Position numbers and translations under genes: made by a program. Shown one piece after another: positions 1 through 7,752 of a DNA stretch of 64,000 nucleotides. Origin of the DNA: Streptomyces abyssalis (GTDB lineage: Bacteria > Actinomycetota > Actinomycetes > Streptomycetales > Streptomycetaceae); NCBI RefSeq assembly GCF_001751365.1, contig NZ_LJGT01000041.1, positions 143,843 through 207,842 of the forward strand, read 5' to 3'. The stretch's first letter is position 1; the number at the start of each line of letters is the position of its first letter. The notes under the pieces were generated by a model. The model saw only the letters and a list, made by a program, of their open reading frames with translations, was not told the DNA's origin and did not search any database.

Positions 1-1169
1 CGCCAGGGGAGTTCGGCGGTGATGGTGGTGGGGCCGCCGGTGGGGGAGTCGAGGATGAGGAGGCCGTCGACGGCGGTGAGGCGGTCGGCGAGTCCGGCGA
101 GTCCGGTGCCGGTTCCGGTGGTGGTGGCGCCGCCTTTGCCGTCGTCGGTGGTCTGGAGGAGGAGGCGGTCGTGGGTTTTCCAGATGTCGATGCGGGCGGT
201 GCGTGCTTGGGCGTGTTTGGTGATGTTCTGGAGGAGTTCGGAGACGGTGAAGTAGGTGATGCCTTCGATGGCTTGGGCGGGGCGGTCGGGGAGGTCGACG
301 GTGACGGTGACGTCGGCGGTGCAGCGTGCGGCGAGTGCGGAGAGGGCGGGGCCGAGGCCGCGGTCGGTGAGGATGGCGGGGTGGATGCCGCGGGCGAGGT
401 CGCGGAGTTCTTGGAGGGCGAGTTTCACTTCGCCGTGTGCTTCGTCGACCATGTCGGCGGCGGCTTGGGGGTCTTGGAGGAGTTTTTCCTTGGCGAGGCC
501 GAGGTCCATGGCGAGGGTGACCAGGCGTGCTTGTGCGCCGTCGTGGAGGTCGCGTTCGATGCGGCGCAGGTCGGCTGCGGCGGTGTCGGCCACCGAACCA
601 CGATCCGACTCCAGCTCGGCGATGCGCCGCTCCAGCTCGTCCGAGGGCGAGAGCAGGGCACGTACGAGCGCACGGTCGACGTTGGTCAGGCCCCGGGCCA
701 GCCACGGCAGCACGGGCCAGCCGACGAACAGCGCGGGAAACGTCACGCCGAAGCTCAGCCAGCCCCAGGGCAGCCGGATGAAGAAGTAGAGCACGTGCCG
801 CCAGGCGACCGAGTCCTTCAGCTGTGCCCACAGCCAGGACAGGAAGCCCTCCTCGCGCGCACGCAGCGCGCTCGGCTCCTCGATCCGTACGCGCAGCAGC
901 ACCCGCGCCCGGGCCCGCTCGAAGCGCCCCAACTGGCGGACGCCGAGCAGCGTGACCGCGAGCAGCGGAAGCCCGACCAGCGTGAAGGAGAGCATCGCGC
1001 TGGCGTATATGCACACGGCGATGTAGAGGAACCCGGCCACGCCGACCGGCATGTTGCTCAGGAGATGAGCGATCTCCCGCCACGTCTGTGCGCCGAGCAC
1101 CGGCGCCGGCGGCGGAAGGCGCTCGTCCTGGGGTTCCCCGTAGCCGGAGGGGTGTGCGCTCGCGGTCAT
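1..1169 (-). CDS. Sensor histidine kinase (partial, C-terminus beyond window edge)
   Basis: The gene runs off the left edge; 389 residues are visible from an ATG at 1169. Membrane segments lie at about residues 42-78 and 125-160, a sensor-domain layout common in Streptomyces kinases. A HisKA_3-type dimerisation region follows, with phospho-acceptor His209 in ERDLHDGAQ, then a HATPase region with an N-box-like stretch (ELLQNITKH) and a GTGTGLAGLADR glycine box. It would autophosphorylate and pass the phosphate to a NarL/LuxR-type response regulator, probably encoded just outside the window. Codon choice changes abruptly near residue 203: the first part uses GAG/CAG/CTG, the rest GAA/CAA/CTC. 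No frameshift is visible. Confidence 0.9.
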   Translation of the reverse strand, partial: MTASAHPSGYGEPQDERLPPPAPVLGAQTWREIAHLLSNMPVGVAGFLYIAVCIYASAMLSFTLVGLPLLAVTLLGVRQLGRFERARARVLLRVRIEEPSALRAREEGFLSWLWAQLKDSVAWRHVLYFFIRLPWGWLSFGVTFPALFVGWPVLPWLARGLTNVDRALVRALLSPSDELERRIAELESDRGSVADTAAADLRRIERDLHDGAQARLVTLAMDLGLAKEKLLQDPQAAADMVDEAHGEVKLALQELRDLARGIHPAILTDRGLGPALSALAARCTADVTVTVDLPDRPAQAIEGITYFTVSELLQNITKHAQARTARIDIWKTHDRLLLQTTDDGKGGATTTGTGTGLAGLADRLTAVDGLLILDSPTGGPTTITAELPW

Positions 1170-1270
1170 GGGCCAAGACTGCCCGGTGGACGGGGGTGGC
1201 GCCATGGGGTTCAACGGGGTGAGGACGTGGGGATAACCCCACCCCTCACGGCCGGCTCCTCCGGGCACCC

Positions 1271-1309
1271 GCTCCGTCCCGCCCCGCTCCGTCCCGCCCC
1301 GCTCCGTCC
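1271..1309. repeat. 15-bp tandem repeat, about 2.6 copies
   Basis: The unit GCTCCGTCCCGCCCC occurs at 1271-1285 and 1286-1300 and partly at 1301-1309, in the non-coding gap between the kinase start and the protease stop. No function is evident. Confidence 0.85.
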
Positions 1310-1332
1310 ACGCGCGCACGCGACGTCGTCGG

Positions 1333-1368
1333 CGCACAAGACGACGCCCGCGCACAAGACGACGCCCG
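1333..1368. repeat. 18-bp perfect tandem duplication
   Basis: The unit CGCACAAGACGACGCCCG is present twice, at 1333-1350 and 1351-1368. The second copy runs into the arm of the hairpin at 1361-1399, so it looks like a local duplication of terminator-flanking sequence. Confidence 0.85.
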
Positions 1369-1399
1369 TGCCTGCGTCGGATACGCGGGCACGGGCGTC
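1361..1399 (-). terminator. Hairpin terminator of the protease gene
   Basis: Arms 1361-1372 and 1388-1399 are perfect 12-bp complements. After a T-G wobble, an inner GCGT/ACGC pair (1374-1377 and 1383-1386) closes a 5-nt loop. It lies about 30 bp beyond the protease stop codon. There is no U-tract, which is usual for Streptomyces. Confidence 0.75.
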
Positions 1400-1431
1400 G
1401 CCGTCACTTCAGCGGGCCGGACGGCCGGGCG

Positions 1432-2271
1432 TCAGCCCAGGTCCGCGGCGGCCTTCTTGATGTCCGCGGCGAAGGTGCTCACCTCGGTGTAGACACCGGG
1501 CTTGCCCGGACGGGCACAGCCCTCGCCCCAGCTCACGATGCCGACCTGGATGAACTCTCCACCCTCGGTCTTACGGAACATGGGGCCGCCGGAGTCGCCC
1601 TGGCAGCTGTCGATCTCGCCCTTGTCCATGAAGCCGGCGCACAGCTCTTCCTTCTCCACCAGCTCGGAGTAGGCGCCCTTGCAGGTCGCGTCGTCGACGA
1701 ACGGCACCTCGGCCTTGAGCATCTTCTGCTGCTGCTCGCCGCCTTCCTTGTCGGCACCCCAGCCGGCGATGGTGAAGTCGCCCTTGTTGTTGGAGTCGTC
1801 CTCGGCGATCGGCAGCGTCTCCTGGTCGATCGGTTCGGCGAGCTTGATCAGCGCCCAGTCCTTGCCCTTGCCGTCGTAGCCAGGGGCCTGGAGGACCTCC
1901 GTGGACTTCACCTCGACCTTGTCGCTGTCCTCAAGGTCGACGACGCCGCCGGTGGCGGTGATGCTGTCGTTCGGGCCGCTGCCGTCCACACAGTGGGCGG
2001 CGGTCAGGACGACGTCCTTCTCGAACAGCGCACCGCCGCAGCCCATGGACAGGCGGACCATCCACGGGAACTCGCCCTTCTCCGCCTCGGTGCCGCCGAC
2101 GATCTTGGCGCTGATGTCGTCGGAGTGCTGCTCGACGGCGGCCTGCGAGGGAGCCTTCTTGGCGCCGTCCTCGCCGGCCATTGCGATGCCCATGGGCGCC
2201 AGGCTCACCGCGGCGAGCGCCACGGCAGCACCGGCTATGAGTCTTGCGATCTTCTTCCGCTGCTTCTGCAC
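1432..2271 (-). CDS. Secreted trypsin-like serine protease (S1 family)
   Basis: A 279-residue chymotrypsin-fold endopeptidase, probably exported by Sec and activated by propeptide removal. The N terminus has a basic start (QKQRKK), a hydrophobic core at about 11-31 and an AMA-like signal cleavage region. A short propeptide ends before the mature IVGG at 57-60. The catalytic triad is complete: His93 (TAAHC), Asp138 (KDWALIKL) and Ser227 (GDSGGP). Asp221, six residues before the serine, is the trypsin S1-pocket aspartate, so cleavage after Lys/Arg is expected. The GTG start at 2271 has an AGAGGAA ribosome site. It is monocistronic with its own terminator. Close relatives are Streptomyces trypsins. 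Confidence 0.93.
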   Translation of the reverse strand: MQKQRKKIARLIAGAAVALAAVSLAPMGIAMAGEDGAKKAPSQAAVEQHSDDISAKIVGGTEAEKGEFPWMVRLSMGCGGALFEKDVVLTAAHCVDGSGPNDSITATGGVVDLEDSDKVEVKSTEVLQAPGYDGKGKDWALIKLAEPIDQETLPIAEDDSNNKGDFTIAGWGADKEGGEQQQKMLKAEVPFVDDATCKGAYSELVEKEELCAGFMDKGEIDSCQGDSGGPMFRKTEGGEFIQVGIVSWGEGCARPGKPGVYTEVSTFAADIKKAAADLG

Positions 2272-2736
2272 GGGTGTTTCCTCTCGTGGGGGGTTACGCG
2301 CGTAGCCCGGCGGAGGCCGCCCAAATCACCGCGAACAACCAGGAATTGAGCTGACCCCGTCAAGCGTTGTGCGATTCTCTTCCGGCTTTGTGCGGCCTGG
2401 CAAGAGGCGGTTTCCGGCGACAACGGGCCCATACAGGGGCACATGCGGCATGGAATCGGCTGCCAGGTCCTGCCGGGTCAAAGATTGCGCGTACGCCCTA
2501 GACTCCCGTGCGTACAGAGTGCTGGACGCACGTAACGCGGACGGCGTGGTGGAATTCGCGCACCGTGCGGGCCGCGTTGTGGTCCTGTCCGTACGGACCG
2601 CTCGGCGACGCCGACGGACACGGACGGCAGGGGCGGCACGGGCGGCAGGGCGGCACGCGGATACGGCGGACACCGCCGCACCGGGCACATCGGCACAGCG
2701 GGCGTTGAACGAGCGAGTGAGTGAGGAAGGGCAGAC
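2272..2736. other. 465-bp divergent intergenic region, no gene seen
   Basis: This separates the protease (leftward) from the nuo operon (rightward) and must hold both promoters. A possible minus-strand -35 (TTGACG) lies near 2358-2363 without a convincing -10, and a possible plus-strand -10 (TAGACT) lies near 2500. Open frames here show no recognisable product. Neither promoter can be called with confidence. Confidence 0.4.
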
Positions 2737-3108
2737 GTGCCGGACTATTTCCACGGCTATTCGGTCGTCGGGCTGGTCGCGGTGGTCGGAGTGCTCTTCG
2801 TCGCCGTGGCTTTCGGCGCCGGGCGGCTGCTGCGGCCGGTGGTGCCGACGCGGGAGAAACTCCTGACGTACGAATGCGGCGTCGACCCGGTCGGTGAGGG
2901 CTGGGCGCACACGCAGATCCGCTACTACGTCTACGCGTTCCTGTATGTGATCTTCGCAGTCGACTCGGTGTTCCTCTTCCCGTGGGCGACCGTCTTCGCG
3001 GCGCCCGGTTTCGGCGGCGTCACCCTGACGGAGATGTTCGTCTTCCTCGGGTTCCTCACCGTCGGTCTGCTCTACGCATGGAAGAAGGGCGTCCTGGAAT
3101 GGACGTGA
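2737..3108 (+). CDS. nuoA: NADH-quinone oxidoreductase subunit A (nuo2 cluster)
   Basis: A 123-residue membrane subunit of the complex I hydrophobic arm, with three predicted helices (about 8-30, 62-85, 93-114). The conserved TYECG loop (44-48), followed by an IRYYVYAFLYVIFAVD segment, is the NuoA signature and contributes to the quinone-channel region. The GTG start at 2737 follows a GAAGG ribosome site. It is the first gene of a ten-gene operon, and its last codons overlap nuoB by 10 bp, suggesting coupled translation. Confidence 0.95.
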   Translation: MPDYFHGYSVVGLVAVVGVLFVAVAFGAGRLLRPVVPTREKLLTYECGVDPVGEGWAHTQIRYYVYAFLYVIFAVDSVFLFPWATVFAAPGFGGVTLTEMFVFLGFLTVGLLYAWKKGVLEWT

Positions 3109-3914
3109 CGAACACGGAGAGGGACGGCGGCGGCCGGGTGGATCTGCCGGACCCGGCACGGCCCGGCGGCGCGGGCACCGGAGCGGTGGCGGCGAAGTCG
3201 ATCGGCCCGCTGGCAAGGCTCGCCCCCGAACCGATGAAGGTCATCCTCAACTGGGGCCGCCGCTACAGCCTCTGGGTATTCAACTTCGGACTCGCCTGCT
3301 GCGCCATCGAGTTCATCGCCGCGTCGATGGCCCGGCACGACTTCATCCGGCTCGGCGTCATCCCCTTCGCTCCCGGGCCCCGGCAGGCGGACCTGATGGT
3401 CGTGTCGGGGACGGTCACGGACAAGATGGCCCCCGCGGTGAAGCGGCTGTACGAGCAGATGCCGGAGCCGAAGTACGTGATCTCCTTCGGCGCGTGCTCC
3501 AACTGCGGCGGCCCGTACTGGGATTCGTACTCCGTCACGAAGGGTGTCGACCAGATCATCCCCGTCGACGTGTACGTGCCTGGGTGCCCGCCCAGGCCGG
3601 AGGCGCTGCTGCAGGGTGTGCTGAAGCTGCAGGAGAAGATCGCCCGTGAGTCGACGGCACGGCGGTACGGGCCGCCCGGCGCCGCCGGTGAAGCCGGGGG
3701 CCGTCCAGCGGTGGCCGCGCTGCGGAGCGGCCTGGTGACGCCGCCTCCGGGGACGGGCCACGCGGACGACGCGGATGGCGGCGACCGCCCGGAGGCCCGG
3801 GACGGCCGGAAGCCCCGGGACGGCGGGGAGGCAGCCGACGGCCCTGAGAACCCGAACGGCCCCGGCGCCAGCGGGAGTTCGGGCCCGCGCTCCGACGAGG
3901 GCGGCGCCCGGTGA
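3099..3914 (+). CDS. nuoB: NADH-quinone oxidoreductase subunit B, N2 [4Fe-4S] subunit
   Basis: A 271-residue peripheral-arm subunit expected to hold the terminal iron-sulphur cluster. Ligand cysteines are visible at Cys67-Cys68 (GLACCAIEF), Cys133 (SFGACSNCGG) and Cys163 (YVPGCPPRPE). The ATG at 3099 overlaps the end of nuoA by 10 bp, and the NuoB fold begins about residue 40. Residues from about 190 onward are a Gly/Asp/Pro/Ala-rich low-complexity tail not found in typical NuoB (usually 160-220 residues). The stop overlaps the GTG of nuoC by 4 bp. In this operon its usual partner NuoD is not encoded. Confidence 0.95.
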   Translation: MDVTNTERDGGGRVDLPDPARPGGAGTGAVAAKSIGPLARLAPEPMKVILNWGRRYSLWVFNFGLACCAIEFIAASMARHDFIRLGVIPFAPGPRQADLMVVSGTVTDKMAPAVKRLYEQMPEPKYVISFGACSNCGGPYWDSYSVTKGVDQIIPVDVYVPGCPPRPEALLQGVLKLQEKIARESTARRYGPPGAAGEAGGRPAVAALRSGLVTPPPGTGHADDADGGDRPEARDGRKPRDGGEAADGPENPNGPGASGSSGPRSDEGGAR

Positions 3915-5074
3915 CCGAGCACGACGGAGCGAACGGGCCCAGCGGGCAGGACGGGCACGACGGGCAGGACGGCCCGGAGGAGACGAACGAGCCGAGCCGT
4001 ACGTCCGGCGAGGCGGCGGCGTCCCAGGAGAGCCCCGGCCCCGGGACCGCCACCGCGCTCCCCGAGTCCGCGACGGTGCCCGCCGGCTGGCTGCCGATCG
4101 GCGCCGAGGCGCTCTTCGGCGAGGGCGCGCGGGCCGAGGAGGCGTACGGCCTGCTGACAGTCGATGTCCCCCCGGGGCTGTGGATCTCCACCCTGCGGGC
4201 CGCGCGCGACGACCTCGGCTGCGGCTTCTTCGACTGGCTGAGCGCCGTGGACGAGCCCGGCACCGGCTTCCTGGTGTGCGCGCACGTGGTCGCGCTGCCC
4301 GTCCGGCCCCCGTCGGGGGCAAGGGGCGGCCGTGCCGTGCGCCGGCTGCTGCTGCGTACGACCATTCCGCACGAGGCGCCCGTACTGCCGACCGCTACCG
4401 GCGTCTTCGCGGGTGCGGCCTGGCACGAGCGGGAGACCCACGAGATGTTCGGCGTGGCCTTCACGGACCACCCCGGCCTGACGCACCTGCTGCTGCCCGA
4501 GTCCTTCGAAGGCCACCCGCTGCGCAAGGACTTCGTCCTCGCCGCGCGCGTGGCCAAGGCGTGGCCGGGCGCGGTCGAACCGGGCGAGTCGGCCCACGGT
4601 GCCCCGAAGCGCAGGCAGATGCTGCCGCCCGGCGTGCCCGACCCGAACGAGTGGGGCCCGCTGAAGGGCCAGCTTCCGCCCGTGCCGTCGCGACCCGCGC
4701 GCGGACGTGCGGGGCGTGCGGGCGCGGGCGCGGCCGAGCGCCCCGCCCGGCGTGCGAGGTCGGCGAGCGCGGGCTCGGCGAGCCAGCGCGGCGACGCGGA
4801 GCCGGATGCCTCTGCGACGGGCGCCCCGGGCTCCGATGCGCCGTGGCACGGCGACGGCACCGGTCGCGGCGAGGGCGGCGGCGCCGGTTCGAGCCCTGGC
4901 CCTGATACCGCCTCCGGTCCCGGCACCGCCTCCGGTCCCGATTCCGCCTCCGGTCCCGATTCCGGCGGCGGCCCTGACGAGGACGACGGCCAAGGCCGCG
5001 GCGAGCGCTCCGGAGGCGACCGCGACGCCGGGCCCGGCTCCGGTGGAGGACCGACCGAGGGTGGTGGCGCCTGA
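3911..5074 (+). CDS. nuoC: NADH-quinone oxidoreductase subunit C with disordered extensions
   Basis: A 387-residue 30-kDa-type subunit. The core spans about residues 60-245 and contains the family signature ERETHEMFGV followed by HPLRKDF, where NuoC packs against NuoD and NuoB. An N-terminal extension (about 1-55, Gly/Glu/Ser-rich) and a long C-terminal tail (about 245-387, including an ASGPDS hexapeptide repeated three times) are low complexity. The GTG start overlaps nuoB, and the stop overlaps nuoH by 1 bp. There is no room for nuoD, and the gene is not a C/D fusion. Confidence 0.92.
   Translation: MTEHDGANGPSGQDGHDGQDGPEETNEPSRTSGEAAASQESPGPGTATALPESATVPAGWLPIGAEALFGEGARAEEAYGLLTVDVPPGLWISTLRAARDDLGCGFFDWLSAVDEPGTGFLVCAHVVALPVRPPSGARGGRAVRRLLLRTTIPHEAPVLPTATGVFAGAAWHERETHEMFGVAFTDHPGLTHLLLPESFEGHPLRKDFVLAARVAKAWPGAVEPGESAHGAPKRRQMLPPGVPDPNEWGPLKGQLPPVPSRPARGRAGRAGAGAAERPARRARSASAGSASQRGDAEPDASATGAPGSDAPWHGDGTGRGEGGGAGSSPGPDTASGPGTASGPDSASGPDSGGGPDEDDGQGRGERSGGDRDAGPGSGGGPTEGGGA
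4907..4960. repeat. 18-bp tandem repeat, three copies, inside nuoC
   Basis: Units at 4907-4924, 4925-4942 and 4943-4960 share CCGCCTCCGGTCCCG and encode ASGP(G/D)(T/S) repeats in the nuoC tail. This fits slippage-driven growth of a disordered linker. Confidence 0.85.
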
Positions 5075-6033
5075 TGGACGTGGTCGATGTCCTGTGGCGG
5101 CTGCTCGCCGTGCTGCTCGCCTTCCTCCTGCTGCCGCTGATCGTCGGACAGGCGGAGCACAAGGCGATGGCCCACATGCAGGGCCGCGTCGGCCCGATGT
5201 ACGCGGGCGGCTTCCACGGCTGGGCCCAACTCGTCGCCGACGGAGTGAAGTTCGCGCAGAAGGAAGACATCGTGCCGGGCGGCGCCGACCGCCGGGTCTT
5301 CCAACTGGCACCGGCCATCGCGCTGTTGCCGTACCTCATCGTGCTGATCGCCATCCCGGTGGGGGACGGCGACCAGGTCGGCCAGGTCGTCGACGCGGGC
5401 GTGTTCTTCGTGCTCGCCGTGATGGGCGTGGGCGTGCTGGGCTCGCTCATGGGCGGCTGGGCGTCGGCCAACAAGTTCTCGCTGCTCGGCGGACTCCGTA
5501 CGGCGGCCCAACTGCTGGCGTACGAGCTGCCGATGCTGCTGGCCGCGGCCTCCGTCGCGATGGCCGCGGGCACGCTGTCCCTGCCGGGCATCCTGGACGC
5601 CTGGCAGTGGTGGTGGCTGCCGTGGCAGATCATCGGCGGGCTGGTCTTCTTCACCGCCGGACTCGCCGAACTCCAGCGTCCGCCCTTCGACGCCCCGGTC
5701 GCCGACTCCGAGATCATCTTCGGCGCGTACACCGAGTACACGGGGCTGCGGTTCGCGCTGTTCCTGCTCGCCGAGTACGCGGGCATCGTCGTGCTCTCCG
5801 CGCTGACCGCCGTGCTCTTCCTGGGGGGCTGGCACGGCCCGGCAGCGGGTGAACTCGGCTGGGTGTGGACGTTGTTGAAGACCGCCGCACTCGCCTTCGT
5901 CGTCATCTGGCTGCGGGTGAGCTATCCGCGGCTGCGCGAGGACCAGATCCAGCGCGTGGCCTGGACCGTGCTCGTACCGCTCGCCCTTCTGCAGATCGCC
6001 CTCACCGGCGTCGTCAAGGTGGTGATCCAGTAA
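5074..6033 (+). CDS. nuoH: NADH-quinone oxidoreductase subunit H
   Basis: A 319-residue, about eight-helix membrane subunit that anchors the peripheral arm and forms the quinone-entry chamber in canonical complex I. GRVGPMYAGG (about 29-38) and VADGVKFAQKED are family landmarks. The loop normally reading ETNR..PFDLPEAESEL is here AELQRPPFDAPVADSEI, so the acidic PEAE part is not kept. That loop faces NuoD/NuoB in canonical enzymes, and the change fits the missing nuoD. It starts with ATG overlapping the nuoC stop and ends with a 1-bp overlap with nuoI. Confidence 0.94.
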   Translation: MDVVDVLWRLLAVLLAFLLLPLIVGQAEHKAMAHMQGRVGPMYAGGFHGWAQLVADGVKFAQKEDIVPGGADRRVFQLAPAIALLPYLIVLIAIPVGDGDQVGQVVDAGVFFVLAVMGVGVLGSLMGGWASANKFSLLGGLRTAAQLLAYELPMLLAAASVAMAAGTLSLPGILDAWQWWWLPWQIIGGLVFFTAGLAELQRPPFDAPVADSEIIFGAYTEYTGLRFALFLLAEYAGIVVLSALTAVLFLGGWHGPAAGELGWVWTLLKTAALAFVVIWLRVSYPRLREDQIQRVAWTVLVPLALLQIALTGVVKVVIQ

Positions 6034-6764
6034 TGGCCGGCCCCTCTCCCGACCACCGCCCCTCAAGGAAGCCCTCCGGGCGCCCCTCCTTCCCCGGCTC
6101 CGGACTCGCCAAGGGGCTGGCCGTCACACTCCGTACGATGACGCGCCGTTCGGTCACCGCGCACTATCCGGACGTACAGCCCGAACTGCCGCCGCGCAGC
6201 CGCGGAGTGATCGGGCTCTTCGAGGAGAACTGCACGGTCTGCATGCTGTGCGCCCGCGAGTGCCCCGACTGGTGCATCTACATCGACTCGCACAAGGAGA
6301 CGATGCCCGCCGCCACTCCGGGGGGCCGCGAGCGGAGCCGCAACGTCCTCGACCGCTTCGCCATCGACTTCGCGCTGTGCATGTACTGCGGTATCTGCAT
6401 CGACGTCTGCCCCTTCGACGCGCTGTTCTGGTCACCGGAGTTCGAGTACGCCGAGACCGACATCCGCGACCTCACCCATGAGCGGGACAAGCTCCGGGAG
6501 TGGATGTGGACGGTGCCCGAGCCGCCTCCGCTCGACCCGGCGGCCGAGGAGCCCAAGGAGCTCGGCGCCGCCCGCAAGGCCGCGGACAAACTCGCGGCAC
6601 AGCAGGCGGAGCCGGAGCAGCAGCAGGCAGCAGCCCCGGACGGGCAAGACCGGTCCGGGCCTGAGGGGCGGTCCCAGCCGGAAGGGCCTTCCGGGCCGGG
6701 CGGCGCTTCCGGGCAGGACGGTGCTTCCGGGCCGGACAAGCGCGAGCAGGGGGGCGATTCGTGA
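6033..6764 (+). CDS. nuoI: NADH-quinone oxidoreductase subunit I, 2[4Fe-4S] ferredoxin-like
   Basis: A 243-residue peripheral subunit. Two ferredoxin motifs are complete: Cys67/70/73 with Cys77 (CTVCMLCARECP) and Cys116/119/122 with Cys126 (CMYCGICIDVCP), which bind clusters N6a and N6b in complex I. From about residue 170 a Gln/Pro/Gly/Ser-rich low-complexity tail follows. The ATG at 6033 overlaps the nuoH stop by 1 bp, and the gene ends in a 4-bp overlap with the GTG of nuoJ. As NuoE/F/G are absent, electrons must reach it from another donor, for example a ferredoxin (inference). Confidence 0.94.
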   Translation: MAGPSPDHRPSRKPSGRPSFPGSGLAKGLAVTLRTMTRRSVTAHYPDVQPELPPRSRGVIGLFEENCTVCMLCARECPDWCIYIDSHKETMPAATPGGRERSRNVLDRFAIDFALCMYCGICIDVCPFDALFWSPEFEYAETDIRDLTHERDKLREWMWTVPEPPPLDPAAEEPKELGAARKAADKLAAQQAEPEQQQAAAPDGQDRSGPEGRSQPEGPSGPGGASGQDGASGPDKREQGGDS

Positions 6765-7351
6765 ACCTCGCCGCAGCCGGCGCCCACCCCGGCTTCCTCT
6801 CGCCCACCGGGGTCGAGATCGTCTTCGTGCTCGTCGGGCTGGCCACTCTCGGCGCCGCGCTGGTCACCGTCACCACCAAGCAGCTCGTGCACGCGGCCCT
6901 GTGGCTGGTGGCGGCCCTCGGCGGTGTCGCGGTCGAATACCTCCTTCTCACCGCCGAGTTCATCGCCTGGGTCCAGGTCCTGATCTACGTGGGCTCCGTC
7001 GTCGTGCTCCTGCTCTTCGGACTGATGCTGACCAAGGCGCCCATAGGGCCCTCGCCCGACGCGGACTCCGGCAACCGGTGGATCGCGCTCGGCGTCGCGG
7101 TCGTCTCCGCGGCCACGCTCGTCACCCTCGTCGTGGACGCCTTCCGCACCACCTGGATCGATCTGAGCACCTCCCCGAAGGGCTCCACCCGGGTCACGGG
7201 TGAGGCACTCTTCCGCGGCTGGGTGCTTCCCTTCGAAGCGCTGTCCGTACTGCTGCTCGCCGCGCTCGTCGGTGCCATAGTCCTCTCCCGACGGGGCGCG
7301 CCGGAGACGGACGAGGCGGAGCCGGAGACGAAGCAGGAGGGGCAGCGCTGA
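6761..7351 (+). CDS. nuoJ: NADH-quinone oxidoreductase subunit J
   Basis: A 196-residue membrane subunit with about five helices. The VEYLLLTAEFIAWVQVLIYVG segment is characteristic of NuoJ, including the conserved glutamate and the pi-bulge region of helix 3. A charged tail follows the last helix. The GTG start at 6761 overlaps nuoI by 4 bp (GTGA), and the stop overlaps nuoK by 1 bp. Confidence 0.94.
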   Translation: MNLAAAGAHPGFLSPTGVEIVFVLVGLATLGAALVTVTTKQLVHAALWLVAALGGVAVEYLLLTAEFIAWVQVLIYVGSVVVLLLFGLMLTKAPIGPSPDADSGNRWIALGVAVVSAATLVTLVVDAFRTTWIDLSTSPKGSTRVTGEALFRGWVLPFEALSVLLLAALVGAIVLSRRGAPETDEAEPETKQEGQR

Positions 7352-7752
7352 TGCATCTCGCCTACCCGGCCGTACTCGCAGCCCTCCTCTTCTCCACCGG
7401 CCTGTACGGCGTACTCGCCCGCCGCAACGCCATCCTCGTGCTGATGTCGGTCGAGTTGATGCTCAACGCCGTCAACCTCAATCTCGTCGCCTTCGACGTG
7501 TGGCTGCGCGAGGAACTCCACACGGGGCAGGCGCTCGCGCTCTTCACCATCGCCATCGCCGCGGCCGAGATCGGGATCGGCCTCGCCATCGTGCTGCTCG
7601 TGTACCGCACCCGCGGCACCTCCGACATCGACAGGCTCAGAGACCTGCGTGAAGGCGCCCCCGACGCGGACGGGGACGACGGCCCCGGCAGCCGCCCGGG
7701 CGATACGGCAGCGGTCACGTCCACCACCGACAGCGGGAGGCAGACAGCGTGA
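7351..7752 (+). CDS. nuoK: NADH-quinone oxidoreductase subunit K
   Basis: A 133-residue MnhC/NuoK-type proton-channel subunit with three helices. Both membrane glutamates needed for proton transfer are present: one in LMSVELMLN and one in AIAAAEIGIGL. The family is usually about 100 residues; the extra 30 are an Asp/Gly-rich cytoplasmic tail. The ATG overlaps the nuoJ stop, and the gene overlaps the nuoL GTG by 4 bp. Confidence 0.95.
   Translation: MHLAYPAVLAALLFSTGLYGVLARRNAILVLMSVELMLNAVNLNLVAFDVWLREELHTGQALALFTIAIAAAEIGIGLAIVLLVYRTRGTSDIDRLRDLREGAPDADGDDGPGSRPGDTAAVTSTTDSGRQTA

Noticed and set aside
171..1460. Plus-strand 429-residue frame over the kinase gene
   Set aside because: Gly/Val/Glu-rich shadow of the minus-strand kinase caused by its C-ending codons; no domain seen.
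2982..3098. Longer N terminus for nuoB
   Set aside because: The extension is out-of-frame nuoA sequence; ATG 3099 gives an overlap start and normal family beginning.
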